NCBI GenBank assembly: GCA_002633025.1
Contig: NMRB01000712.1
Coordinates: 155,770-219,769, forward strand
Length of the DNA stretch: 64,000 nt
From: Notospermus geniculatus
Taxonomy: Eukaryota; Nemertea; Pilidiophora; Heteronemertea; Lineidae
Direction of reading: 5' to 3'
In this document: in pieces, positions 25,836 through 36,738 of the stretch
Layout: each line of letters opens with the position of its first letter
Numbering within the stretch: the first letter of the stretch is position 1
Program-made: the position numbers and the translations under genes
The notes under the pieces: model-generated
Database searches by the model: none
The model's input: the letters and a program-made list of their open reading frames with translations, nothing else
Told to the model about the DNA's origin: nothing

Positions 25836-28800
25836 ATGGCAGATGACAGGGGCATGGAATCTGCTTCAATTATGCCTCCCCTGAGCGACCCTGAGTACCA
25901 ATATTTGGTACAGACCAGGGAGGATAACTTAAGAAGTATTCTTAATCCCCTAGAATCAATGATCATGCGGATTCAAAGTTTATTAGTGTGGGAAAGACCA
26001 AGAGTTTCAGTGGCCATGCTCCTCCTTGTGAATTTTCTGTTTTGGTGAGTTGTGTGTAATTCGCACGTGCATTTTATAGGGGCCTATGTGTGCTAGGCCT
26101 ACACTGTTACTGTTTGTTGTAGTGCTGTGACCTCAGCCGGCTAAAGTTTAGAATCCCCGATCGGAAGTGACGTTTACTCCATGACACACAATGGAAATCC
26201 TATTGTACAATGCGGCTTAATCCGTCAATCGACGACCTTTTTTTGGGCACTGATCGGGGATTCTAAACTCGTTCCGTAGCAGCATAGGCCTATTCGGAAC
26301 GAGTTTAGATCAGAATCCCCGATCAGTGCCCAAGAAGGTCATCGTCATCGATTGACGGAATAAGCCGCATTGTTTTCAGGGTTCGTACAGGTCATTATAA
26401 TCCTGGAAAGTTTTGGAAATTTGGACTTGTTATTTCCATGTCTGGATTGTCTTGGAATTTTGAGAAATCCTATTGATTTTCAGTAAGGGATCATGGAAAT
26501 CTGCATGCATTGCAATTTGTGTTGAAAAAGTGTGTATTTTATTCCGGATTTTATTGGGTGTTTGAATGACAGTTTTGATCACCACGCAAATATTGCCAAT
26601 TCCTATGTACACAGTGTGTCCGCATATTTGACGCCAGGTGCCAAGTCTTGAATAAACCCTGTTCCCAAACTGTCTTTCAGTCTTTGTTTCCAGTGAGCTG
26701 TGATTACGTTTTGTCTGTTTTAAATCCCCCATTCATTCATTAGCTACATGACATGCATGATTATAACAGATTGCCAACCTGGCTTGGTAGTAATTAGTGG
26801 AAACCTTGATCTGTAAACCTTGAGTTGAGTAATTGAAGCTTTCATGGAACTCATGGAACCATCATTTCAATGTCAAGTATGTGGACTAAGGTGCTGTTCT
26901 GCAGCAAAATTCCCGTAAAACAGTCATGGAAATCTGGAAAATATCCCTTGGAAAAATGTGGAAAAGCCATGGAAATTTTAGTCTCGGGGGCTGTACGAAC
27001 CCTGTGTTTTGTACTGTTACAATAGGATTTCCATTGTCGGGATTGTGTGCCATGGGGAGTAACGTCACTTCCGATCGGGGATTCTAAACTTTAGCCGCCT
27101 ATTCATGGTTGGCGTTATTTGAGATAGTTCCCAAAACCCAACCAACCAAAAAAGATAAGTCAACGAAAAGTATTAAAGTGTGGTACTTGCTCCCAAGAAG
27201 ACCAACCAACTTCCGTTTTTATCAGCTACCTAGGCCATTGCCTACGTACTTGTGAACCAGCCTAGCATACGATGTCAACGGGTGGCCATCTCATCTGACC
27301 ATCACACACTCACATCACAGGCTGCGCGCATTAAAATTTCTTTTTGGCATAAACATGATTGACGATTCCCACTCATATGGTAATGATGTAGGCCCGCCCT
27401 CTTTGCCTTTGGAAAAAAGTGGATTCAGTGATTCGATTTCCTTTTCAGGCTAGTGACAACTACCAGCTTGCGATTTTACTACATCGCTGCAATGACGGTG
27501 CTTGTTGTAGTTTTTCTGGAAACATGGAAAAATCGCATTTGGCCAGAAATACGTGGTGAGTTTCCAGGGCTGTTTTATTCAAAAACATCTCCTTGACCGT
27601 AATAGTGTTGCTGAAATTGACAGGGAATCTACCTAGGCTCTGCTTGTCAGTTTGATAAATGCATTGAATGATCATTTAAAAATGGCTTTCCATTCACTGG
27701 TATGAATTTTCATCTAAATTTGTCTTTAATAATAATAACCATGAATAGGAAGTCAGCTGTGACTGCATTGTAATACATTTCAAAATCCAATGAGAACCTA
27801 CATGCCCTGGTACTGTAGTATGTAAGTAATTGGCACATTGCCTGACAAACTGAAGCACCATGTGTTCATTTGAACTGGTGAGTGTTGACCTCACTTGACC
27901 TCCGTACATAAACTGTAGTTCATCCTCCCTACAATTACCTACATGTACATTTTGTAATGAATGAGTACCGTTGTACTGCTGATTGAAATGAAATGGATGT
28001 ACGCAGAATGAAAGAACTTGGTGAAGGATTTGGCTCCACTTCAACCTGGAAGTTAAGCTGAATGTTGTTGTAGGTAAAAAAAAAGGTTGAGCACATTCCA
28101 CATCAGCTGACTGAGCCAGGCACTTTGCCATAATTACCATCCTGTGGACCGTTTACCTGTTTTGTGCCCGGGGAGAGAATCAGGGTAGGATTTCTTCTAA
28201 GTTAAGTTGCCATGTTACCCAAGATTTACTTTATCAATGCAGACAAAGTCACTGGAAACTATTGAGTTACACCTAAAGATAGTAACCTCAGATTACCGGA
28301 AGCAGAACTCTAAGTGGTCATGTACCTGTACCTGTGTTCCCTCAGTACTTGTGGTACAGACAAGAAAATGTGTGTCCGAAGATGAGCAAAGTAGATTTCC
28401 TAATCCTAAAACAGTATTTTATTGATCTTTCAGTGCCTACTCCTGAAGATGAAGATAGTGAAGGGTATGTGTCCCAATGGTTACATGTAGGTGGTTGGTT
28501 CACATTAAAACTGATTCAGTCATGCCCCAAATTGATTTGTCAGATTGGCATAGTTGAAACACCATTGTCTGTCACCGCTGTAAATGTATTTGTGGTTCAT
28601 TCCTGGCTTGCCCCATTGATCATCCTTTAAAGAGAGTAACCACCTCCATCCTCCCACTGCAGGGGGTTTTTACCTCGCTCCTCTTCATCTTGTGCAACTT
28701 TGTGCGAATGTATGAAGAGGAGCGAGACCAGAGCCGTGCTATGGGAAGATGGACAACCTCCGACACCCAGCTTTCCCCTAAGCTCCAGTTTCCTCCTACA

Positions 28801-30922
28801 TTTGATTCACGGCGTTGAAATCAGACGTAAGGAAAAATCATCTTTATTTCCAGTTGGACCCCAGTTCACCCACGCCTGCTGAGCGTGCCGGAACTTGCTC
28901 ATCTTGTCGCTGAATACTGGACGGCATCAACATATTACAGCAATGCATTCTGGGATCTGAGGAAGACAAAGCCGGGGCGAGTAAGTTTGTGAATTTTGCC
29001 TGAGTGTATTTCTTGAAAAGGTCGGGCTGTGCAAGCCACAGGTTTTGGGACCTTAAATATTGTTGCCTTCTAAAGCAGCCACAAACTGCTTATCCAAACC
29101 TTAACTTAACCATCTTTCTCACTTTTGTTGCAGTTTTGTATCTATGTCTGTTCTGCTTCTCTTCTGCTTGCCATAGTTGGGATGTACGTCTCGGGAATCA
29201 TGATATCGTATATCATTGGTAAGGACTGAAAAGTGTGTGATGTTCTTGGTCAGAATTCTCATACACAAACATGTACCAGTATCCAAACACAGCCGCCTCC
29301 AAAATCAAATGGAGGCACTGTCAATGTGATTGTGACCCACAGGTTCCCTTGCCACTCAGATCTTGCTGATCCAGCTTCCTCAAATCGTGGACGGACTTTT
29401 TGCGACACGTTTTCTTGGATGCTTGGTTCCCTTCTGCATTGCATCGACTCGCTGAATATTCTATGCAGATCATAACAATGAAGTGTTCCATCAGTTCAGA
29501 ATTTGTGAGTGGCCCCTCAAATGTGTTGCGAGTTTCACTCCGATCGCTCTCATTCTAATGTCAATCTGTTCCTTTATTTACGTCCCTCTCTTTCAGTGAT
29601 GAGCCTACTCCTCTGGCCGTGTATGTACTACCACAATTTCCTAAAGAAGTTTTATATCAAATTTGAGCCTCTCCTGATGCAACTCCACTATAGCATGAAA
29701 ATAAAGAGGAAACGAGCTCATCGTGAGTACTCTAAGTTGTCTTCTTCACAAAATTGGACATTTTTGATTGGGGAGGGTGGGCCTGCCGCCTACGTGGAGG
29801 TAAAGAACTGATCCAAAATCTCAGATTTCATTGAAGACGATGGGGGGAGGCACAACTAGGGCCTACTACTGTGCATCATAAAGAGATTGTGCCCACTCTG
29901 AAAACACTCTAAATCACAGGTAAAAAAAATTCTTAACCCTGCCTGTGATTTTTGCTGCAGATAAGAGGCCAACGCCCCCAGAAGATGAAGATAAGGACAG
30001 GGTAGAGACAGAAAGTGATAGTGATCTTGAATCATTCGTGCCGTCTGATGATCCTGAAGCTACAGCTGCACTTGCACGGGCGATAACAGACAGCGAGGAT
30101 GAAGGGACACCTTGTCCGTCCCCTATGGAACGAAGCGTCGAGAGGGAACTACCAGTTGCTGTTGTTGATGGTAAGGTTGTGGCCTGTTCACAGCTATTAG
30201 ATCCCATGACCCTGCAGTGCTGGCTGTGTTAGACTCAAAAGTCTGATTGCATCTTTTGTAATTGTTCTTTTTCTCTTTCTCCAGAGAATAACGATGACCT
30301 CAGTGACCTTGAGGATTTCGCCGCTGGTTTGACTGGCCTTCCGTCTTTCACAGACACCCGTCTTGATGAAACTGACCCGGACTTGGCTCATCTGGCTGCA
30401 CAGATGCAACCGGGGGACCGAGTCGGTGATGCTAGCGAAACACCCCCTCCGATGGAGGAGGATGAGAGTGTGACAGAGAGCGTCTCCTCCCCCACGACGG
30501 AGGGAACGGAGGAGTCCATGAAATTTGTTTCGACACATTTTAAACAGGACTCAGATTCTTCCGAGAATGGTGATGACACGCTAGCCGAGGGTGCTCTCAC
30601 TGAAGGACTCGATTTCGGGAACGTGGATGCATTTGAGGACGACACAGGAGAAAGATCGGCAGCCCCGGAGAGTGCGTCGTCGGCCATCATGGCGGCTGTC
30701 GCTAGTCAAATGGTGTCACAGACGATATCAAACGTTGTATCAGGTCTCTCACGTTTATCTGAAACTGTCCGCGTACCGACAACCACCCCTGTGATCACGG
30801 AAATCATGGATGATCCTGACGAGGCCCAACAATCACTGTCCCATTCCGATTCTGACATTGAAGATTTTGAAGTTGTGGACAGGAGTGAGCTAAATTCTAT
30901 GCAAGAGCCTGGTGGACACTAG
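25836..30922 (+). CDS. RETREG/FAM134-type reticulophagy regulator, complete
   Basis: Eight exons: 25836-26044, 27449-27555, 28434-28464, 28854-28980, 29134-29218, 29597-29722, 29961-30170, 30285-30922. They total 1533 bp, coding for 510 residues. A reticulon-homology domain is formed by two hydrophobic hairpins, one across the exon 1/2 junction (VAMLLLVNFLFWLVTTSLRF, then AAMTVLVVVFLETW) and one in exons 5-6 (LLLAIVGMYVSGIMISYII). Between them is HPRLLSVPELAHLVAEYW, a segment characteristic of FAM134 proteins. The acidic C-terminal tail carries an LC3-interacting motif EDFEVVD (core FEVV, residues 493-496) followed by RSEL, matching vertebrate FAM134 tails. Known role of the family: an ER-membrane receptor that bends ER tubules and links them to Atg8 proteins for autophagy. 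Which vertebrate paralogue it matches cannot be said. A 31-bp microexon (28434-28464) is notable. Confidence 0.93.
26138..27099. mobile_element. Inverted-repeat element in RETREG intron 1 (outer element)
   Basis: The ends GGCTAAAGTTTAGAATCCCC and GGGGATTCTAAACTTTAGCC are exact reverse complements. They are followed inward by GATCGGAAGTGACGTT and its complement, then by ACACAATGGAAATCC and its complement. A second internal palindrome (about 26249-26340, GGGCACTGATCGGGGATTC and complement) lies inside. The element is interrupted by the separate insertion at 26377-27004. An end fragment occurs at 35890-35940. Confidence 0.85.
26377..27004. mobile_element. CAGGGTTCGTACAG element nested in the outer element
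   Basis: The termini CAGGGTTCGTACAG and CTGTACGAACCCTG are perfect inverted repeats enclosing 628 bp rich in TGGAAAT/ATTTCCA words. Both sides are flanked by TGTTTT (26371-26376, 27005-27010), a likely target duplication. It splits the right arm of the outer element, so it inserted later. It has no transposase. The end sequence resembles hAT-type non-autonomous elements, but that class is inferred. Confidence 0.8.
28658..28732. repeat. Short hairpin, GCTCCTCTTCAT family
   Basis: CTCGCTCCTCTTCAT pairs with ATGAAGAGGAGCGAG across about 35 bp in a RETREG intron. A similar hairpin with the same GTTTTTAC flank is at 41683-41760 in the GPR155 gene. Confidence 0.6.
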
Positions 30923-31559
30923 ACACTTTATTCTGATAGAAATACATCTAACAGTACATATCTAGTAACGGCTCACTCTTTGTATCAGACTCGGTTGAAA
31001 TGAACTTTTGTACCTCATATTGAGTGTTCAGCTCAATCGTATGAGCACATATCTTAAGAGGTTCGGCCAGAGCCTCAAATTTCCGCAATATTGTTTCTGA
31101 AGTATGCCGTATCCTGTTTTTTGGACGGTGCTTAGCTTAGAGTGACCGATAGCGCAAAAAACTTGTCAATTTCTGTGATAGGAGGCACGCAAAATCCTCA
31201 CGTAGATTTTTGGATCGATTTCTATTCCTACCCGAGAATGGTGTCCTCCTGACGGAAATGTTTGTTAAGAGTGGTTCCTGAGTTTAATCATTTGATGTGA
31301 TGGGGCCGTGGAGGTTCGCGGTTCATTGACAATACTGGTATATTCAAGACAGAGTGGGTAAAATTGTATGCTTTTCATAACCACAGGAAAAGTGTGCTTG
31401 AGTGACATGTATACCCGAGACTCGTTCATTCGGATATAAAAAATGTTGAGAATTCGGAGTCACGATCTTCATAAATGTTCGAGGCTTCCTTAAGCAGCCT
31501 GTTGGCATACACAGAATGCATGTAGTTGGCTGTGGTCAGCTAGCAGCATCTAGACGTAG

Positions 31560-31646
31560 TAAGTGGTTCTTTTTTAGCACTAGCTCCTTATGTGGATGTG
31601 CAGAAAGAGTGTGCAGTGAAATAAGGAGCAAGTGCCAAGAACCATT
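31560..31646. repeat. Short inverted repeat
   Basis: AAGTGGTTCTTTTTTAGCAC-TAGCTCCTTAT pairs imperfectly with ATAAGGAGCAAGTGCCAAGA-ACCATT. Probably a small MITE downstream of RETREG. Confidence 0.6.
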
Positions 31647-31991
31647 GATTACCTCTGGAGGATAGCTGTCCTTTTGCTGAAATCCACATTAGAATTTAGC
31701 TCAGATGATTCCATTTAGTAAGTGTTCGGTGGTGGAGATGGTTTTGGGTGGCGGTGCCGTTGTGTTGGGGGGGAGGAGGTTGCTACATTATCCATCCTGG
31801 TGACTGATCTTATATTTAGCCCATATTCTTCTCTGTTATTTGTTGAAGATGCATCCAGAGATGAGGACGCATTTAATTTTTAGCATCAGGAACACACTTT
31901 TCTTACAAGAGGTGCTCACATTATATAGTCGGGCACTAAAAATCAATCTGGTTTTATAGCCATTTCCACCAGTGTTCACAAGGACATGATG

Positions 31992-32103
31992 TCATATGAA
32001 TAAAGACTAGCAAATGCTTTTACTTCAGGTTTGTACAGCATTGCCTAGTGCATTTGTATTGCAAAATTCAAGTAAAAGCATTTGCTAGTCTTTATTCATA
32101 TGA
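31992..32103. mobile_element. Palindromic element with TCATATGAATAAAGACTAGC ends
   Basis: The left arm TCATATGAATAAAGACTAGC-AAATGCTTTTACTT is mirrored exactly by the right arm ending GCTAGTCTTTATTCATATGA. Each arm holds an AATAAA reading outward-in on its own strand, so the element offers a polyadenylation signal on both strands. It lies about 1.1 kb after the RETREG stop. Confidence 0.8.
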
Positions 32104-32790
32104 CCCAATGTGACAAATCTTAAACTTGCACCAATCACGATGCCACCCTCCATGGTAAGAGGCAGTGTCTGGTGGTCGATGGGAGCTTGATTCAAGTATT
32201 ATAACAGCCAAACTCTGCGTTGCAGTGTACATGGCAGTAGACGATAGAGCTATTCCTTTCTTCAACCATCCTCCTGCTGATCAAATGGAAATGCTGCATT
32301 TTACCATTGGAGACGGGTGTACTTTTTCTTTTGCGACTGATTTGGCTGAGGGAGTGTTTTGAGTTGAAGTGATACTGTGAAAAATGAAGTGGTCTCGCAC
32401 AAAAACATCAATGGGGATGCTACGTGTAGCTCGATAGAGGGCAGCACACCGAAACCCGGTCCCAATACAATGGATGCCTTTTGTGTGGGAAATTGATCAG
32501 GACCGAGATATCAGTTTCATTTCAATAGTTTTAACCACTAGTGACACCTATTGAAAAAGTCGGCTAGGGTCCCCATTGAGGTGATCTGATTTGTGAGCTA
32601 CATGTAATTCATGTACGATTATTTTGTAAATACTGTAAAAATATGTATAAATTTATGAAGATGTATATGTATACATTTGATTTTCCTATGTATCAGTTTT
32701 AGAAACAGCCATTTTGGGTCGTAGGTCTGGATTCCAGCTCACAGTCTGTCTGCAGTGCCACCCGACAAGCTGCAAGCCTGTGTGTGACAA

Positions 32791-32975
32791 TATAGGTGTC
32801 CTTCCGTCAGAGTTTTCTCATGAACGTTGTCTCTCAATGGGCAGTCTACCATTGTTGGTTTCTGTCAGACAGAGGCTGAGACCAAAAACCCAAACCACGG
32901 CCAAGTTTTCCAAGGCTGAGTTGCCCACAGAGTCAACTTGTTAGAGATAACTGGTGTGGAGTGGCGCCTCCACCA
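32791..32975. repeat. Inverted-repeat element, family B (diverged)
   Basis: TTGTCTCTCAATGGGCAGTC on the left and GAGTTGCCCACAGAGTCAAC on the right are diverged mirror arms of family B. Confidence 0.6.
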
Positions 32976-33647
32976 GAAAGGTGGCAGTTTGTGAAACTGA
33001 TGTATTCTCATGTTGATAGGATTGTTTTCAGGTTTTTGTTCGCAGACACGAGGTATTCTGATCATTATTCTTGTATTGTGGAGGTTAACTTTGTGTTGTG
33101 GAGCCAAGTTCCCAGTAGTGATGGCGTGGTTGATGAAGTGTCTCTGGATGCGAGATTTGTAGATGTCCTGAACTCCTGTGGGTCATCTTGAACCATAGTG
33201 TTCATATCGCTACGCCTTCAGACTCCACTCCTCTTGCAGCGAGTGTCTGGAGCGTAGTTTGAATGCATAGCAGCGTAAACCTTGATAGTTCCAGCTGACG
33301 AGACAGGTTGGCGTGGTTGTGCCGATGCTTGGTCTCCTTTTGACTCTCCACTAGACTAGTCATGATAACTTGTTCCTTTCCTCAGTGATGATTCATCAAT
33401 AATTTCTACCATTCTGTGCTTACTGTATCTGTGATGAATAAATACTTTTACTGGTCAAAGTCTTGTCAGTTGTCATTTCGACCAGGGGAATTGCCATCCT
33501 CCAGTATCCATGCATTCCACTGAAGCCCAGCTTAGGGAATATGATGTAGCTGAATGAAGCAACAAAAACACAAGATGTGACGTTCTCTGATCTTTTCTTT
33601 CTTCTATACATTATTAATTTACATAAAAAATGGCCATTTCTTGCAGT

Positions 33648-34826
33648 TTAAACGTCTTTCATTTCACGGAATCTTCTGACTGCACTTCTGGCCGAGGCGG
33701 CAGTGGTTGTGCTGTAAAGGAGAAGAAGAATTCTTAGGAGACAGACCGAGCTAAATCTGAACGAAATGTTCAATATGTGCAGTCACTTAGTCCTTGAAGA
33801 GAACAAATTGACCAGATCTGCTGAGCATTCAAGAAAAATGAGTTCCACCCAACCATGACTGATACTTACGCATAAATCCAGGCACCTCCTGCTACCGTCT
33901 TTTTGCATCCCTTACAATGCCAGATTCCGACAGCTTGCCTCTTCATAGAGTCCTGAAAATCATAACATCAGTTGTCAATCACTTTGAGTCAAGTCGAAAA
34001 CTTAGCCCATTGTGTTAGTTCCCAAAAGTAATAGCTTGCCTTTGCGAGGTCAAGTTTAGAGACCCTTTCGGCCAACTCGACAACCAGCTAGAGCATTCTC
34101 AGCCCATTACAACATGTCGATATTGTCCATCAAGTTAGGCCTACTTACCTTGCCACAGAAATGGCAGGTGTATTTGGAGTGCTGCGTCACCTCCATCTTC
34201 TTGATAGTCTTACGGAGTGAGGCACCATAACGGGTACCATACTTCCCGACGATTCCTACCTTCCTGGTACGTTTGGCCTGAAACAAGAAAATTAAATGGT
34301 TGGATGGAATATTGTGTCTTCCTTGACATGACGCTAGGAAGGCCTAGTGTGTGTTGTGACTAGTGTCGACGTTACCCCCCACCCCAACCAGCATAGGCCT
34401 ACCGGTAGCAGCAGCAGGCCCGGGACGGGCCCTGGCCCTGCCGCCGCCGGCAGGCTTGCAGTCGATCTCTTGGCCAAGACCTTACTTAGCTTTCCAGTGA
34501 AATACACACACAAATCCAGCCGATGAGATGGACCATCATTCATCAGTTCTAGTACAGTGACTGTACAGGCACTGATACACGCAATGATGTACATGACTGT
34601 ATGCTTGATATACATGTACAGTCATGACAGTACGAGAAGGATAGGACCAGACATCGGTCCGATTTTGGGCCACAACAACACCCAAATATCCGGTTTATTT
34701 CAAAAATACTTTGCTCTAACGTGACATAATGCATTATATTTTCTGTGAACAGGGCTTTCGGTGCAATCAGATGAACGATGATGGCCGAAATAGGCGATTG
34801 AAAAGCAATGTTGTCCAGCCTACCAT
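33648..34826 (-). CDS. RPL37A: 60S ribosomal protein L37a (eL43), complete
   Basis: Four exons on the minus strand: 34826-34824 (the ATG alone), 34277-34149, 33952-33870, 33711-33648. They total 279 bp, coding for 92 residues, the same length as the human protein. The sequence begins [20 protein letters not shown] and keeps the C4 zinc ribbon CHFC...CKGC (Cys 39, 42, 57, 60) and the VAGGAWIY segment. The protein is a structural component of the large ribosomal subunit. The start was chosen because ATG at 34826 is followed directly by a GT donor and preceded by a pyrimidine-rich leader, as in other ribosomal protein genes. An alternative ATG-GT at 34946-34941 is less convincing. Confidence 0.95.
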
Positions 34827-34860
34827 TTCGTCAAAATCGTGATGGCAGAAAGGAAGTTGT
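34827..34860 (-). promoter_or_regulatory. 5'TOP-like leader of RPL37A
   Basis: Reading the minus strand, CAACTTCCTTTCTGCC lies about 20 bases before the ATG. A pyrimidine tract starting with C at the cap site is the 5'TOP signature through which mTOR/LARP1 control ribosomal protein mRNAs. The exact cap site is inferred. Confidence 0.5.
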
Positions 34861-35889
34861 ACACTGCGCATGTGCATAAGTAACGATGCACCGGAAACAG
34901 TCAAAATGCGGCTGGCTTCTCACTAAAATTGACCGTAAGTTACCATGGTTACCTCTTACATTACTTGATGTTCTTTAGTTTGTTTCTTAACATAAAACAA
35001 TATCTTGTTGTGCACTTCTGAAGGTAATCGTCATTGAAGAGTCACGCTTTGGCCTGTCAGCTGTCACACACAAAATCACCACGATCACGCCCGTGCATCC
35101 ATGCACGTGGTGTCATGTAGGCTTATACTGGAATACAATGTATACCGTAGCCAGCTACACTATATTTGTAGTACCTTGGCTGCTTTTCTAAACATAGTAC
35201 GGGTCGGGGACTCACTACAAGCTTGAAAATGTTGCTATTGCTACTGATCGGTCAGGAAAAAACTTTTAAATACCAGTGCAGTGCCGGCACTACGGCGGCA
35301 GGTCCAGTTGGTTATGAAGCCCCTGGCCCTGTGCCACGCCCCCCCACCCTGCATGTGTGGGTGGCGGGCCACCCAGCCACTAAGCATGCTAAGGGCTGGC
35401 TACACATGTTCAACATGTTCAATGAAAGTAGCCTATCGGCCATGATTGTTTGGCGTTGGGTTCCAGCTGCTGCTTCGAGGATTTTTCCTCCAAAACACCT
35501 GTAAATGTAGGCAGCCCCCTCCCTATCAACACGATATTCATGATTTTGAATAAAGTATAAGTATTTTCTCTATTTGACTCGTTTGAGATTGGCATTGTTG
35601 GGCAACACCTCCCCACATCTCATCTCAATGTCTTCCTGACGCATGGTTAATCATCGCTTAACAATCCTAATTATCACCATCTCAGACGTGTCTGTTTCCA
35701 CGGTAACCAGCTATAAAGGTGTCAACATGGAGAAAGGCATCAATCTATGGGATAATATTGTGCATCATAAATCATCCAAAAATGTGGGAATGGTGGTCAT
35801 AATCTGTTGCTTTGTTTGAGTTGTCAAGGAAACTAGAAAGTTATCACGTCAGAGCATCTATCTGCTCCTGTCACCCCCTCTGAAATCGG

Positions 35890-35940
35890 CTCAGCTAAAC
35901 TTTAGAATCCCCCGATCGGAAGTGACATACTCCATGCCAG
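35890..35940. repeat. End fragment of the RETREG-intron element
   Basis: AGCTAAACTTTAGAATCCCC-CGATCGGAAGTGACATACTCCATG matches the terminus of 26138-27099; no second arm is found nearby. Confidence 0.7.
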
Positions 35941-35968
35941 CTTCCTTGCTTCATTCATGTGCTTGTAG

Positions 35969-35997
35969 GTTCTGTCTGTCTGTCTGTCTGTCTGTCT
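35969..35997. repeat. TCTG tetranucleotide microsatellite
   Basis: About six TCTG units in a row. Confidence 0.85.
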
Positions 35998-36078
35998 TCA
36001 TTGGCCAGCCAGGGTTCTCTTATTTCTCCACATGTTCAATATAATCCAAAAAATAGAGCACAAACTACAAAGGGCGAC

Positions 36079-36113
36079 TTGGAGGAATTATACTGTCAGT
36101 ATAATTCCTCCAA
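36079..36113. repeat. Perfect hairpin, 16-bp stem
   Basis: TTGGAGGAATTATACT and AGTATAATTCCTCCAA are exact complements separated by three bases (GTC). Confidence 0.85.
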
Positions 36114-36128
36114 GGGGCGACACACAAA

Positions 36129-36198
36129 ATGATATAATAAAAGGAGTCGTCCTCCAAAAATGTAGATTTTTGGAGGACGACTCCTTTTATTATATCAT
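36129..36198. repeat. Perfect hairpin, 33-bp stem
   Basis: Arm ATGATATAATAAAAGGAGTC-GTCCTCCAAAAAT is followed by the four-base loop GTAG and then its exact complement. No mismatch is visible in 33 bp. The arm shares the CTCC/GGAGG core with the neighbouring hairpin at 36079. Confidence 0.9.
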
Positions 36199-36248
36199 GT
36201 TCACTATAAAATGTCTTTCCTACTTGGTGCACAGGTCAAATCTTGATT

Positions 36249-36488
36249 CAATAGACGATATCACTCCAAAAGAGCGCAGCACCTGACGATAACTACAGCG
36301 TCACGACGTCCTGTACTACATTCCATGACATCTTGACGTGAGACGACGTCATGATCACTGAAACAAGTGGATTTTTTTCGAGTGACGTCACGGCATTCAG
36401 AATGGGGCACGGGACGTCGTGATGCTGTAGGCCTCTCCAGCTAGCTATCGTCAGCTGCTGTGCTCTATTGGAGTGATAGAGTCTATTG
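36249..36488. mobile_element. Inverted-repeat element with CAATAGAC ends
   Basis: CAATAGACGATATCACTCCA at the left faces TGGAGTGATAGAGTCTATTG at the right. Inner arms (CTGACGATAACTACAGC; CGTCACGACGTCC) also pair, giving about 75 bp of imperfect stem. Confidence 0.75.
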
Positions 36489-36504
36489 ATCGAACATATT
36501 TGTA

Positions 36505-36738
36505 ATGTTCGTCACCGGAAAACAGTCTGGTTTGGTCATATCAGTTTTGTTTGGGGTGTGTATATTTATTGGAACAGCCAGAAATATTCAGGGAATTCCC
36601 AGGATGCTGTCAGGATGCCCCAGTTATGCCACAAGAGACAATTCATTCGTGCAGTTGGCCTTCAAACCTGAGCAGGATCTTGATGATTCAGGATATTGGA
36701 ACTATTTCCTCCTGGAAACTTTGAGTCAGATCAACTGA
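36505..36738 (+). other. Small open reading frame with one hydrophobic segment, doubtful
   Basis: A 77-codon frame whose product has one membrane-like stretch (SGLVISVLFGVCIFIGTA) and a polar C-terminal half (LAFKPEQDLDDSGYWNYF). I do not recognise it. It starts at the edge of the inverted-repeat element and has no clear splice sites or promoter, so it may be chance. Confidence 0.15.

Larger units (their letters stand above)
30923..33647. other. Intergenic / 3' UTR between convergent RETREG and RPL37A
   Basis: No exon is seen. Much may be RETREG 3' UTR. The plus-strand AATAAA words at 31999-32004 and 33437-33442 are the candidate polyadenylation signals. Repeats in the interval are listed separately. 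Confidence 0.5.

Noticed and set aside
28207-28630. ORFs in the RETREG intron before and over the microexon
   Set aside because: They are in frames that do not join the neighbouring exons; the 31-bp exon inside is the real coding part.
34944-34946. Alternative RPL37A start codon ATG followed by GT on the minus strand
   Set aside because: The ATG at 34824-34826 has both a donor and a pyrimidine-rich leader; the upstream one lacks the leader.
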